Positions 32,899-42,867 of a stretch of DNA of 64,000 nucleotides are shown piece after piece (the first letter of the stretch is position 1; each line of letters opens with the position of its first letter). This DNA is from an uncultured Desulfosarcina sp. (lineage in GTDB: Bacteria > Desulfobacterota > Desulfobacteria > Desulfobacterales > Desulfosarcinaceae): assembly GCF_963668215.1 (NCBI RefSeq), contig NZ_OY764190.1:1736001-1800000 (forward strand). The letters run 5' to 3'. A model generated the notes under the pieces. That model was not told the origin of the DNA. It worked only from the letters and a program-made list of their open reading frames with translations, and did no database searches. Both the position numbers and the translations under genes were made by a program.

Positions 32899-35800
32899 TC
32901 ATTGATCTGCTGGTGAATCACTCAAATTAAGCGACCACTCAAAACTCTCCGTAAGCATTCCCTTGCGGAATCCTTTTTTGTTTGGTTCCGAATACTCATG
33001 ATCAATTGGATTCTCGATACAAGCTTTTCCAGAAGCGGACAGACCTGAGCTTTGTCTGGCCCGCCAGACCGGATCCATGGGCAGGCCTTCGCGGGCCTTA
33101 CCGCCGCTGCTGAAGGTCATCTGAAAAGATTCTTCTTTTGATGTGTTCGACGATTTGGGCGTGGTTTTGTACCCGTTTTGTGTACGGCGCCTGTGGAACC
33201 CCTGACCCGTTTCAGTGACATGCATATCGATATCCAGTTGGGGAACGCAAACCCATTTGATCACGCCACTTTCAGGTTCATAATAGATTTCGGCCCGGAT
33301 ATGTCCCCGTTCGATACTCTTGCGCGTCTGCTCATTTAGTCCGGTCCCCGTCCATTTTCTTGAAAAATTGGTCTCCCACTGTTCGACAGTACCGTTATTG
33401 TCCGTGCGTTCTCCCTCACTGCGGGAACGATAGGCACCGCCTGCCTGAGCGATGCGGCAGGCTTTGACACGATAATCGACTTTCATCAGCCCTGTTTTTT
33501 TATCCATACGGGCGTGGGGAGTTTTAATGATGTTTTCCATGGCCTTGCGCACCTTGCGCACCCGCTCGGGCTTGACATCGGGTACCCGGGTTTCCATCAG
33601 ATCCAGAGCCTCTTTTTGCTCCGGCAAAAGTTTTTCCTTAAGATCAAGCTCCAGGTGGAGGGTAACCGAACGGCTTCCGTCCGAACGCCTGGACTGGATT
33701 TCGGTTGTATCGACAACTATTCTGCGCGTGGACTCAAGGGTCTCACGCTCTTCAAAAGTACGGGTAAGTATGAGCGCGCCGCTGTAACAGCGGGACGTTG
33801 GTACAGCAGAAATGGACAGCGTCTCGCCAAAGGCCAGCTGGTGGTCCGAACAACCGATAGCGATATAAATCCGGGTAAAATTATCGGAAGGTTTGTTCAG
33901 GCAAAACAGGCGTTCTTCCCGGTTGCTCCAGTCTTCATACTCCCGGCGCCCATCCCTGAAATATATGATGCTTTGAACGCTGACTCTGCCTGTGTATTGT
34001 TGAAACGGCGACAGGTCGACGCGAATGGCTGGTGCTGAGGGGCCTTGAAGGTTGTTGACAACTTGCACGTAAGCGGTCTGTATCCCGTTAAGGACCACAT
34101 CAGCCGCCCCGCCGCCTTCGTGGTTCAGGGTGATGGTGGTGAACCCGTGGACTTTCTTGAATTCCAACGGCGCTTGGCCGCCGAATTGTGGCACCACGCG
34201 GTCGGGCACGCTTTTGTCTTTGGGGGGGACATCCAGTGTCGCCAGGCTGAATTTTCGCCAGATGCTGTCAAAATCTCCCCCCACGGCCTTTTTAACCGCT
34301 TCTATCGCATCGGGCGTATCGTTGCAGTTGTGCCAGATCCTTCGGATAACCAGCTCGTCTTTGGGCGTCACCTCCGTCAAATAATAGGGAAACAAGTACA
34401 CGCCATAGGGACCGTAGCTACTGTCGGTATCCAGTTTCACCGTCCGCGCCCTGCCGGCTTCAAAAGCGTCCCGGATATAATCCTGTTCCGTGTTCCATGT
34501 TTTATCGATGTAGTGTTCGGACCAGACCGCGGTGCTCTCGGCCAGCCATGTGGTGTAATTGTATTTAAACGCTTTTTGAAAGGCGTGAAACAGTTCATGA
34601 CTCAAGGTGGCGCCCAATAGATTTTCCTGGTTGCATTGACTGGCGGAAATACAAATCGTGGGTTCGCCGCTGTTGCCCCAATCCCTGTAGAATAAACCGT
34701 AGGGATCTTCATCTTCTTCATCCGGGTCGTCACTGGGTTCCAACAGGGTATCAAAAATAAAAATGCCAATCCGATTGGTTTCCGTTAAAGGGACATCCAC
34801 ATTCAGCAAATCCCTGAAGCGTTCGTAAATTCTTTTGCCCTGCAGCAAATCGTGCGCACGCCGTATGGCTCCAGCCTGCTGCCGCAAGCCTGTGATAACC
34901 AGATCATGTCCGTTTTCCGTGGTGTAGACCTCACGAAGGAGGGGAAAGGGCCTTGCCCACGCGGAGGATATCAGGTTGAAGTGAAACCTGTTGTGCGATG
35001 AGGCGCTTTCTTTCTGAAGTTTGGAATACCAGTAGCTTTCCGGGTCCAGCGGAGACAAAAAAAACGGCTCCAGTTCTCTCCGGGTGGAAGCATCCAACTG
35101 ATCGAAATCCTTCTGCACCTTTTCCAGTATTGGGGTCACACTACGCATGGTGCGTTTCAGTCGATAGATCTCAGGCACCTGGGAGGGTTTGAAAACCGAA
35201 AAAAGCCTGTACTTTGTCGCCTGATCGAAACTGATGCGACCGGCTTTCAGATCATAGGTCAATTGACGTTCGGGAGGGAGGCGCCGGATGCTGATGGTGC
35301 GTTCGATCACCGGCCCACCCAACACGATAGCTTTCAACTGCAATGACTGTCCCGGTTCGACAGAAATCTCCGGTACCAAGCTCACACGTTTGTAATTCGA
35401 AGACCACTGGGCCGTCCATCTGTTCTTCTCCGGTATGATCGTAAAATCGAAAAATGCCGGATCAACAGGCTGGGTAAAATGAATGGCCAGCGGTTGATCC
35501 GGTTCCAACGAACCGTTGGCGTCGACGGCTGTAAGCAACATAGTCAGCCGATGATCGGCCACCGGCAACTCTGTGGGCAATATAGGCAAGCGATCCTGAG
35601 ACGCCGCAGCGCCCGACGGCCAGACAGGCGCAGCCTTTGCTGTCGTCGGTAGTTGGTCCAAGGCCGTTTTGCCGCTTTGCTGTTCAGGCTGGCCGGAAAT
35701 GCTTGCGGGACTGCGCGACGCCTTGGGGTCACGATAAAAAGCGATAGACACATGAGTATGGCCCCCTTGTAAAATCGCCCTGAGAATAAATCGGTCGCCC

Positions 35801-36108
35801 TGGTTCGACAGCGCAAGCATGCTTTGGTCAGCGATGGACAGCACCTTGCCGCTCGGCCATCCCCTGTCCTGCAACACCTTTCTGTAGTATTCAGCGGCCC
35901 TGGCCGGCGGCATGTCCACCTCCATCTCAATGCTCGCCGATCCCTGGAATTGCTTTTCTTTTATAATTCGGGCTCCATCGATCAGGGGAATGTCGGTGCC
36001 CGAAAGCAAGCCGGCATGGCCGGTGTCCGGTTGGCCTGTCAAAACGATCGCCAAAATGACCGCAGCCTTAAAAAAGAGGCCGATCCGCTTTTCAAAAGAG
36101 GACATCAT
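32899..36108 (-). CDS. Large secreted metalloprotease-like protein
   Basis: A 1069-residue exported protein. After the signal peptide (LFFKAAVILAIVLTGQPDTG) comes a domain of about 80 residues (DIPLIDGARIIKEKQF ... EYYRKVLQDRGW) that is also the C-terminal domain of the neighbour at 36209. Further on, THE HELFHAFQ sequence at about residue 504 is a HExxH zinc site, with WLAESTAVW about 20 residues later giving a likely third ligand (gluzincin-like spacing). The C-terminal 400 residues are beta-rich without recognised domain. I do not know the substrate. It may be tethered to or act on envelope proteins. The start at 36108 is preferred to a GTG at 36153. Confidence 0.8.
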   Translation of the reverse strand: MMSSFEKRIGLFFKAAVILAIVLTGQPDTGHAGLLSGTDIPLIDGARIIKEKQFQGSASIEMEVDMPPARAAEYYRKVLQDRGWPSGKVLSIADQSMLALSNQGDRFILRAILQGGHTHVSIAFYRDPKASRSPASISGQPEQQSGKTALDQLPTTAKAAPVWPSGAAASQDRLPILPTELPVADHRLTMLLTAVDANGSLEPDQPLAIHFTQPVDPAFFDFTIIPEKNRWTAQWSSNYKRVSLVPEISVEPGQSLQLKAIVLGGPVIERTISIRRLPPERQLTYDLKAGRISFDQATKYRLFSVFKPSQVPEIYRLKRTMRSVTPILEKVQKDFDQLDASTRRELEPFFLSPLDPESYWYSKLQKESASSHNRFHFNLISSAWARPFPLLREVYTTENGHDLVITGLRQQAGAIRRAHDLLQGKRIYERFRDLLNVDVPLTETNRIGIFIFDTLLEPSDDPDEEDEDPYGLFYRDWGNSGEPTICISASQCNQENLLGATLSHELFHAFQKAFKYNYTTWLAESTAVWSEHYIDKTWNTEQDYIRDAFEAGRARTVKLDTDSSYGPYGVYLFPYYLTEVTPKDELVIRRIWHNCNDTPDAIEAVKKAVGGDFDSIWRKFSLATLDVPPKDKSVPDRVVPQFGGQAPLEFKKVHGFTTITLNHEGGGAADVVLNGIQTAYVQVVNNLQGPSAPAIRVDLSPFQQYTGRVSVQSIIYFRDGRREYEDWSNREERLFCLNKPSDNFTRIYIAIGCSDHQLAFGETLSISAVPTSRCYSGALILTRTFEERETLESTRRIVVDTTEIQSRRSDGSRSVTLHLELDLKEKLLPEQKEALDLMETRVPDVKPERVRKVRKAMENIIKTPHARMDKKTGLMKVDYRVKACRIAQAGGAYRSRSEGERTDNNGTVEQWETNFSRKWTGTGLNEQTRKSIERGHIRAEIYYEPESGVIKWVCVPQLDIDMHVTETGQGFHRRRTQNGYKTTPKSSNTSKEESFQMTFSSGGKAREGLPMDPVWRARQSSGLSASGKACIENPIDHEYSEPNKKGFRKGMLTESFEWSLNLSDSPADQ

Positions 36109-36208
36109 TCGCTTTTGGCCTTTCGCCTTTTGAGGAAGCGCTTTGACGATCACTACGTATTGTTGATGAAAATGCCACAGTGATGATCTCGCACGCTCCC
36201 AATGTCGC

Positions 36209-38209
36209 TTATTGGCTGATAATGGTCACGTCGATCCTGGATGCGTTTCCCTCCCCCTTCACCTTGAACACCAACTGCCGGTTGGCCTTCTTGAACATGA
36301 GCGCGCCTTTGTTGCCCTGAACCATGGCCATACCCGGCTCCCACCCCTTGGCCGACATAGCGTTTTTATAAAAATCAACGATGTCCTGAGGCGTGGCCTC
36401 CGCCTGTAACCGGGCCTGGGTATATGCCCCGGCCGAACTGGTTTTCAATACCCGGGCCCCTTTGTAAAGCGGCACCTCGCCGTCGAGGATTTCGCCGCTG
36501 GAAGCTGTCGGCGGGGCCGCGGCGGAACCAGCGGCCGGAGCTGTTTTCGGTTGCGGCGGAGCTGCGGTTGCTTGCGGCTTTGTTTCCGGGGGTGGCGCCG
36601 GTGCCCCTTTAACGCCGGGGGATTGATCCAGTTTCACCCCGAACGACCCTTTGGATACCCAAACTCTGGCCCACATCGGTTGGGTGTCGCCAGAGACAAA
36701 ATGGGACTTGGCCTCTCCTTTTTTCAGCGTAAATCCAACCTGGTCGATTTTTTGGGTCTTTTTGGGGTCGCTGAACAGCTCGACCCTTCCTTTGGCGCCG
36801 TCGGTAGCCCCGGTGATGGTGATCAGCAGGTCCTGGCCGGGGGTGAGCGGTTTGCTGGTGCCACTCGGATAAGTAACGGTAAATTCGGTAACGATTTTAG
36901 CTTTAGGTGTGTATTGCTGTTTCGGAGTTGTTTTGGCTGGTGCCTGTTCCGGTGCTGCTTTTTCGGGGGCCGGCGGCTGAATCAGGCTGATCTTGGCGCG
37001 GCCATCGCCTCTGGAAATCGTCACAGCCACGGTTTTGATGCCTTTGCCGGCAGGATACTCCCAAGTCTGCGTCTTGCCGTTTGCCACGGTAAAAGGAATC
37101 GCATCCGAGCTGCCGCCCTCTTTGTACCGCAGCCAGAATTTTCCCGCGGTCTGGTCGCCAAAAGGATTATCCCCGGTGATTCTCAAGGTCAACGGTCGGC
37201 CGGGGTCCGCGTTCACGTCGGTCTGATAGCCGCCGCGATTGTATTTATCGGAGCGGTCGGGCCCTTTCTGGCGGACGACTGCATACACCAGTCCCTTGGC
37301 TACTGTAATTCTCAGCTCATCTATAGATGCGCCGGTCCTGCGGTCGAAATCGTCGTTGAAGTCCCAATTCTTGTTGCGCCCTTTGCCTTCCAGCGTCGAT
37401 TGCTTAGGCTCGTAACCTTCCAGGGGCTTGCCGTCTCGATATTTGAGTACGGTATACACGGATTCGCCTTTGTCTTCGTTGATGACATCCAGATCTGCCT
37501 TTCGGTCGGTATCGATGGGGACATGCAGTTCCCCTCCTGCAGCAATCTTGACGTAACAGGGAACCTGGGCGCTGGTTGCCTTGGTTATGCCTGGCAATGC
37601 CGCTTCCGCTCTTTCCTGTTCTTCACGTTTTCGTTTTGCCGCCGCCCCGGGTTCTTCCACCTGCTTGAATCCGGCCGGCGGAACAAACAGATCCTTTTCC
37701 AGCCTGACATTTCGAATGGCCTTCAGCTCCGAAATATAGGCCTCTTTCTCTCCCTCATAGGAGACGAGTTTTATTGGAAACTTGAGTGCGTTTGAGACCC
37801 ACCGGGAATGAATCCGTTTATCTTGAGCGAAAACATCCTGTCTTTCGCAGTCCAACCCAAAAACCTTTTCGCTGCCCTGAACCTTACTGTCATATTTGGA
37901 GACCATATATTCCGAGGCCTTGAATGGATCATTGCTGAGAATCCTGAAATCGTCCGAAGGAATTTCGAAGAAAGTTTTTTCCTCCGTGTTCAGGAATCGG
38001 TGTATGTTTCTTTTTTTGTCCGCGATGACGACTATGGGTTTGCCGTCTTCGACCAGGTCCATCCGGTAGCTTTGATTCAACAGATAAAATTTTCCGGTTT
38101 CCGTTTTATCCTTTTTTGTCATGACCAGGTCTGCTGTAAATGAAGCCGCCAGGGCCGGCAAAGATGAAAAAAGGATAACCAATAAATAAACGAATGAGCA
38201 TTTTTTCAA
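36209..38209 (-). CDS. Exported multidomain DUF4412-like protein
   Basis: A 666-residue protein with a signal peptide (SFVYLLVILFSSLPALA) and an N-terminal lipoprotein-carrier-like domain (SFTADLVMTKKDKTETGKFY ... VLGLDC-like) of about 170 residues, the DUF4412 type. Two beta-sandwich-like regions follow (about 215-400 and 430-530), then a Pro/Ala-rich linker (530-575) and a C-terminal domain VPLYKGARVLKTSSAGAYTQ ... FYKNAMSAKGWEPG shared with the metalloprotease next to it. The start codon is TTG with GGAGG seven bases ahead. A role in binding lipid or protein at the envelope is plausible from the first domain. Confidence 0.75.
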   Translation of the reverse strand: MKKCSFVYLLVILFSSLPALAASFTADLVMTKKDKTETGKFYLLNQSYRMDLVEDGKPIVVIADKKRNIHRFLNTEEKTFFEIPSDDFRILSNDPFKASEYMVSKYDSKVQGSEKVFGLDCERQDVFAQDKRIHSRWVSNALKFPIKLVSYEGEKEAYISELKAIRNVRLEKDLFVPPAGFKQVEEPGAAAKRKREEQERAEAALPGITKATSAQVPCYVKIAAGGELHVPIDTDRKADLDVINEDKGESVYTVLKYRDGKPLEGYEPKQSTLEGKGRNKNWDFNDDFDRRTGASIDELRITVAKGLVYAVVRQKGPDRSDKYNRGGYQTDVNADPGRPLTLRITGDNPFGDQTAGKFWLRYKEGGSSDAIPFTVANGKTQTWEYPAGKGIKTVAVTISRGDGRAKISLIQPPAPEKAAPEQAPAKTTPKQQYTPKAKIVTEFTVTYPSGTSKPLTPGQDLLITITGATDGAKGRVELFSDPKKTQKIDQVGFTLKKGEAKSHFVSGDTQPMWARVWVSKGSFGVKLDQSPGVKGAPAPPPETKPQATAAPPQPKTAPAAGSAAAPPTASSGEILDGEVPLYKGARVLKTSSAGAYTQARLQAEATPQDIVDFYKNAMSAKGWEPGMAMVQGNKGALMFKKANRQLVFKVKGEGNASRIDVTIISQ

Positions 38210-38889
38210 TTGATGGCCTCCATTCTTCCCCTCGCTCCCATGCTCCGCGTGGGAGCGTCATTTGTTTTTACCTGATCAGATGGGGTTCCCACGCCGGAGA
38301 GAGGGAACCAGACCGTTTCGATCAGAGGATTTGCGCTTGCCTCCGCTTCTTTAATTTGGCTCTCACACATAGAACGCCTACGATGAAAAAAACGATCCCG
38401 GCCAATAAAAGAATAATCGAGCGCCAGGTGGTGCCGGACTCGAGGACGCCGTATTGCGGGATTGTAGTAGACCGCCACCGATTTACCGACCGGATATTTA
38501 TTCACAATTTTTTGAGCCCACTTCATGCTGCCTCCGGACTCGCCCACGCCAAATGCGATCCGAGTGCTGGAATATTTTCTCCCTTCGGCCTGATAGTGAT
38601 AGCCCACTTTTGGATAATAGGTTGTCTTGGTGCGATGGTTTGAATCTCTGGTCGTCCGTTTGCTAACACTGGATGAGCTGATGGTTCCCTGGGCGGTGGG
38701 CCAGCTGCCGCTCTCCCGGGAGCCCTTGATTTCGAGGCCGCCCCAAGCCATCATAACAACGCCAGCCACGAACATCCCCAAAATCAGAAAAAGCATCCCC
38801 CGGTCGGCCTTTCCACTGACGCCGGATAAATGGATAAACCTGCTTTTGGACTTATTTGTCTGAAGGGCTTTGGGGCTGTTCATTCTCAT
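38206..38889 (-). CDS. DUF3592 membrane protein with frameshifted C-terminus
   Basis: The 227-residue reading has a membrane helix (GMLFLILGMFVAGVVMMAW), the DUF3592 core (GSWPTAQGTISSSSVSKRTT ... NKYPVGKSVAVYYNPA) and then an Arg-rich, non-matching tail. In another frame the DNA from about 38452 reads QYGVLESGTTWRSIILLLAG then IVFFIVGVLCVRAKLKKRRQ and ends at TGA 38322, exactly the second helix that DUF3592 proteins have. A small deletion near 38452-38463 (or a sequence error) explains this. The open tail runs on through a family B repeat into the start of the next gene. Confidence 0.7.
   Translation of the reverse strand: MRMNSPKALQTNKSKSRFIHLSGVSGKADRGMLFLILGMFVAGVVMMAWGGLEIKGSRESGSWPTAQGTISSSSVSKRTTRDSNHRTKTTYYPKVGYHYQAEGRKYSSTRIAFGVGESGGSMKWAQKIVNKYPVGKSVAVYYNPAIRRPRVRHHLALDYSFIGRDRFFHRRRSMCESQIKEAEASANPLIETVWFPLSGVGTPSDQVKTNDAPTRSMGARGRMEAIN
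38234..38309. repeat. Family B dispersed repeat
   Basis: GCTCCCATGCTCCGCGTGGG, a spacer, then GGTTCCCACGCCGGAGAGAG and GGAACC. It is the closest relative of 6101-6176 and lies between two genes of the envelope cluster, inside the frameshifted tail of the DUF3592 gene. Confidence 0.85.
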
Positions 38890-38949
38890 TCCACCCTTTC
38901 TTTGTTGCTTGAATTTAAATAACTATCGTTCTTTTCCCGACGCTGTGGT

Positions 38950-40416
38950 TTATTGGTTTGTGGGAAAGGCTGCGGTAATGGTCTCGCTCTTTTCTGCGCT
39001 TATCGTAACCGCCTCGAATTCGAGAACCTGATTCGTGTCTTCGATGTTGATGATTCGCACCGTATACGCCCCCTCCGGCAAGGTAACGACACGGGTGCCT
39101 TGTTTGGGCCAGTTGCTCCAAATCTTGATCACCTCTTTGCCGGCCGCGTCCAAGATTTTGATCGGAGTTGCAAAGGGTTTCCCATCGAGGGTTACGACAA
39201 CGGTCAGTTCGCCGGCTGAAAATTCAACAGTTTTTTCGACCGTGCCGCCTGGCGTCACCTCCACGTCTTCCAGAAAAACGCGTGGTTTGCCGGCAATTTC
39301 ATGGGCTCTCACTTCGATGCGATAGACGCCTGGAAGCATTCGTCTTTTGAGATCGCCGGTGGTATGGTTGGTCATCATGTTGAAAAAGTGCTTTTTTTCT
39401 CCTTGGCGATAAAAAAAGACATTGCACTCAAAAGGCTTGCCGTTGAGAAAGGATGCAAGCTCGATGGTGCCGTCCGAAAAGTCCGCTTTACGTTCCACCG
39501 TCTCGCCGGCGACGATGACAATATCTTTAAAATGCACCGCCGAGGCCTGGCCGCCACTGACACCCGTGTTGTTGAGTTCGGCTTGGTACGTACCGGGAGC
39601 CAGCCGGATCTCCACCGTTCCGGTTTCCCCGGATGTACTGGCCGGCGACCATCTTTTACCGCTTTCCTGGTGGATCAGGGTGACAAGTGTAAAAAACGGT
39701 TTCCCGTTTTTTTCCGCGGAAAAATTGAGAATTCCATAGGGCGGGGTGGACTTTTCCACGACCTCCCGGGCGGCGGCCAGAAACTCTCCGGCATTGCCGG
39801 CGGTATAGTAGTTCCCGCCCCCGGCCGTGGCCATGCATTCCAACTGCTCCCGCTCCTCTTCGGTGACGTCGAACCCGATGACGTGCATGACGAATTTTAT
39901 TCCGGAGGCTTTGAGGTCTTTCACCAGTCCGCAGGGATCCGGATCGCAGGTCTCCTTGCCGTCGGAGACGAGAATAATGGTGGTCTCGTCCTCCAGGTTT
40001 TTGAGTCGTTCGGCCGTCAGGCGCACCGACCGGCTGATGGGAGTTTTCCCCTTGGGGTTCAGGGCCTGGATCTTGGCGATCATCTTCTCTTTGTCCAGCC
40101 GTCCCAGGGGAATCAGTTCCTCGACATCGTCGCAGTCGCCCTTGCGCCGGTGCCCGTAGGCCACCAGGCCGACCATGGCATCGTCCGGCAGTTCCTGCAC
40201 CAGACCGGTGAGGACTTCCTTGGCGATGGCGATCTTGGCCGTGCCCTCCACCTGGCCCCACATGGACCCCGAGGCGTCCAGAATGAACACGATGTTGCCG
40301 GTGGCGGCCGGTGTGTTATGGCTGGATTGTGCGGCATGGGTGGAGAAAGGAAGCATCGACAAAAACAAAAGAAAAAAAAGGACATTCCAAACGGATTTCA
40401 ACCCACGGCTCATCAT
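38950..40416 (-). CDS. Exported von Willebrand factor A protein, copy 1
   Basis: A 488-residue protein. A signal peptide (VWNVLFFLLFLSMLPFSTHA) is followed by a VWA domain with a complete MIDAS (FILDASGSMWG, then TPISRSV and SDGKETCD). Residues from about 215 form three similar beta-sandwich domains with repeated words (NGKPF, ETVERKADFSDGT, GGTVEKTVEFSAGE). AAGGAGACCG precedes the start. The VWA half is nearly identical to that of the upstream paralogue (40626-42620), but this copy lacks its N-terminal DUF4412-like domain. Such proteins bind partners through the metal site, often in secretion or surface assembly. Confidence 0.88.
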   Translation of the reverse strand: MMSRGLKSVWNVLFFLLFLSMLPFSTHAAQSSHNTPAATGNIVFILDASGSMWGQVEGTAKIAIAKEVLTGLVQELPDDAMVGLVAYGHRRKGDCDDVEELIPLGRLDKEKMIAKIQALNPKGKTPISRSVRLTAERLKNLEDETTIILVSDGKETCDPDPCGLVKDLKASGIKFVMHVIGFDVTEEEREQLECMATAGGGNYYTAGNAGEFLAAAREVVEKSTPPYGILNFSAEKNGKPFFTLVTLIHQESGKRWSPASTSGETGTVEIRLAPGTYQAELNNTGVSGGQASAVHFKDIVIVAGETVERKADFSDGTIELASFLNGKPFECNVFFYRQGEKKHFFNMMTNHTTGDLKRRMLPGVYRIEVRAHEIAGKPRVFLEDVEVTPGGTVEKTVEFSAGELTVVVTLDGKPFATPIKILDAAGKEVIKIWSNWPKQGTRVVTLPEGAYTVRIINIEDTNQVLEFEAVTISAEKSETITAAFPTNQ

Positions 40417-40499
40417 TTCACGGTCTCCTTGTCTTTGACAATCTCGTAAAAAGCTTTTCCAGGCAGATCTTGGTCACACACCCGGAAAAAGGAAGCGTG

Positions 40500-40570
40500 G
40501 ATACGTGGGAGCAACTTCCAGCCAAGATTCGTCCAAGAATCATCGCGGTGAGGACGCCGCTCCAAAAAAA
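40500..40570. repeat. Family A fragment between the two VWA genes
   Basis: GGGAGCAACTTCCAGCCAAGAT and, about 20 bases on, ATCGCGGTGAGGACGCCGCT reproduce the two ends of family A in outward order. The rest of the 209-base gap shows nothing gene-like. Confidence 0.6.
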
Positions 40571-40625
40571 CCGCTACCGAACAGACGCCACTTCCTTAGA
40601 AGTCGAACATCTCATGGCACATTAT

Positions 40626-42620
40626 TTATTGGCTTGTAGGAAAGGCCGCGGTAATGGTCTCGCTCTTTCCTGCGCTTATCGTAATCGCCTCGAATTCGAG
40701 AACCTGTTTCCCGCTGGTGACCTTCACGGTATACACCCCCTCCGGTAATTTGACGACGCGGGTGCCGTTTTTGGGCCAGTTGCTCCAGTTCTTGAACACC
40801 TCTTTGCCGGCCGCGTCCTTGATATTAATCGGGGTCGCAATGGGTTTCCCATCGAGGGTCACGACGATAGTCAACTCGCCGGCCAGAAATTCGACGGTTT
40901 TTTCAACGGAACCGCCTGCCGGGATTTCCACGTCTTCCATGACAACTTTGGGTGCACCGGTTATTCCGCTGCCCCACACCTCGAAACGATAGATGCCGGG
41001 TACCAACCGCCGGTTCAACTTCCCCGTGGAAGGATTGGTATTTTCGTTGTGGAAGTGCTTTTTCTCACCCTGGTGATAATAGAAAACGTTCCCACCGAAA
41101 GGCTTACCGTTGAGCAAGGTGGTGATAAAAATGGTGCCATCCGAAAAATCAGCCGTGCGTTCCTCCGTCTCGCCAGCCACGATGACAATGTCTTTAAATT
41201 GCATCGTAGGGGTCTGGCCGCCGCTGACGCCGCTGTCCTTGAGTTCGGCTTGATACATGCCGGGAGCCAGCCGAAGTTCCACCGTTCCGGTTTCCCCGGA
41301 TGTGCTGCCCGGCGACCATTTTTTGCCGCTTTCCTGGTCGGTGAGGGTGACAAAGGTATGAAATGGTTTGCCGTTCTTGGTCGCGGAGACCTTGAAAATC
41401 CCATATGGCGGGGTAGACTTTTCCACGACCTCCCGGGCCGCGGCCAGAAATTCTCCGGCATTGCCGGCGGTATAGTAGTTCCCGCCCCCGGCATTGGCCA
41501 TGCATTCCAACTGCTCCCGCTCCTCCTCGGTGACGTCGAACCCGATGACGTGCATGACGAATTTGATTCCGGAGGCTTTGAGGTCTTTCACCAGCCCGCA
41601 AGGATCCGGGTCGCAGGTCTCCTTGCCGTCGGAAACGAGGATAATGGTGGTCTCGTCCTCCAGGCCTTTGAGGCGGTCGGCCGTCAGGCGCACCGACCGG
41701 CTGATGGGGGTTTTGCCCTTGGGGCTCAATGCCTGGATCTTGGCGATCATCTTCTCTTTATCCAGCCGGCCCAAAGGGATCAATTCCTCTACATCGTCAC
41801 AGTCGCCCTTGCGCCGGTGCCCGTAGGCCACCAGGCCGACCGTGGCATCGTCCGGCAATTCCTGCACCAGACCAGTGAGGACTTCCTTGGCAATGGCGAT
41901 TTTGGCCGTGCCCTCCACCTGGCCCCACATGGACCCCGAAGCGTCCAGGATGAACACGATGTTGCCGGAAGCGGCCGGTGGCGTTTTCTCCTTTTGTGTT
42001 TGCCTGGCAGGGCTTTTCGCACCCTTGGCTCCCGGACCGGCTTTGGCGTATCCGGCCGGAATGCTGAAAAGCGCGTCATCCTGGGGACCTTCTTCGATGT
42101 TCCTCAACGCCATGGTCGCGTTGCCGTTGGTCGCGTAGGACACCGTCTTGACGGCGAAGGCCAGGTCTTGGGACGTCCACACCCGGTAGGCGACAGCCTC
42201 TTTGCCGGCGTCGCGGTACTCGACGACATCGCAGGCATAGCCTTCCACTGTCTCCGTTCCCCCCGGTGTACCGGTCATATTTTTGCGCATGTATTCCCAT
42301 CCCACGATGGGATTCATCACCATGGTTTTAATCGGATTGGTCTCCTCGACATACTGACGCATCTCGTCCATGATTCCCCGGGTAACGCCGGTTTCCCGAT
42401 TGTAGATGGTGGGAAAGGACGGAACCCTCATGGGGCCTGCGGTCTTTTGGAGCCGCATCAGATCGTCCTTGACCTTCAGGTCGTAAACAAAATTTCCCTG
42501 GGGGGAGGCAATGGTCAGTTCGGCGCTGAATTGCGCCGCATGGGAGGAGAAAAGAGGAGTTGCTAAAACCAACAGAAAAAAGACGACATTCCAGACAGCT
42601 TTCAACCCACGGCTCATCAT
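40626..42620 (-). CDS. Exported von Willebrand factor A protein, copy 2, with DUF4412-like N-terminus
   Basis: A 664-residue protein, first gene of the run. After the signal peptide (VWNVVFFLLVLATPLFSSHA) a lipid-carrier-like domain of about 175 residues (FSAELTIASPQGNFVYDL ... YDVVEYRDAGKE-like) precedes the VWA domain with FILDASGSMWG and SDGKETCD. The C-terminal three domains match those of copy 1. It shares the AAGGAGACCG leader with copy 1. The DUF4412-like part links it to the protein at 36209. A divergent MalT/BTAD-type regulator lies 247 bases upstream. Confidence 0.88.
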   Translation of the reverse strand: MMSRGLKAVWNVVFFLLVLATPLFSSHAAQFSAELTIASPQGNFVYDLKVKDDLMRLQKTAGPMRVPSFPTIYNRETGVTRGIMDEMRQYVEETNPIKTMVMNPIVGWEYMRKNMTGTPGGTETVEGYACDVVEYRDAGKEAVAYRVWTSQDLAFAVKTVSYATNGNATMALRNIEEGPQDDALFSIPAGYAKAGPGAKGAKSPARQTQKEKTPPAASGNIVFILDASGSMWGQVEGTAKIAIAKEVLTGLVQELPDDATVGLVAYGHRRKGDCDDVEELIPLGRLDKEKMIAKIQALSPKGKTPISRSVRLTADRLKGLEDETTIILVSDGKETCDPDPCGLVKDLKASGIKFVMHVIGFDVTEEEREQLECMANAGGGNYYTAGNAGEFLAAAREVVEKSTPPYGIFKVSATKNGKPFHTFVTLTDQESGKKWSPGSTSGETGTVELRLAPGMYQAELKDSGVSGGQTPTMQFKDIVIVAGETEERTADFSDGTIFITTLLNGKPFGGNVFYYHQGEKKHFHNENTNPSTGKLNRRLVPGIYRFEVWGSGITGAPKVVMEDVEIPAGGSVEKTVEFLAGELTIVVTLDGKPIATPINIKDAAGKEVFKNWSNWPKNGTRVVKLPEGVYTVKVTSGKQVLEFEAITISAGKSETITAAFPTSQ

Positions 42621-42867
42621 TTCACGGTCTCCTTAAATTTTGGTGTTGCCCTTGCCGCAATGTAAAACGTGGAGCGAAGCGCACGTTTAATTTCAAATCC
42701 TTTCCTTTATGGGTGAAACGATTCAAACCAATCAACCGAACTATTTTTGTAACACATTAGCAGTCACAGATAGGTCACGGATAATTTGTCGATCGCCATC
42801 GAGTGTGCTATGGAAAAGAGCATCTCCTGCGATTCCGAATCCTCCTTAGAAAAGTGGTGCTGTGCCA

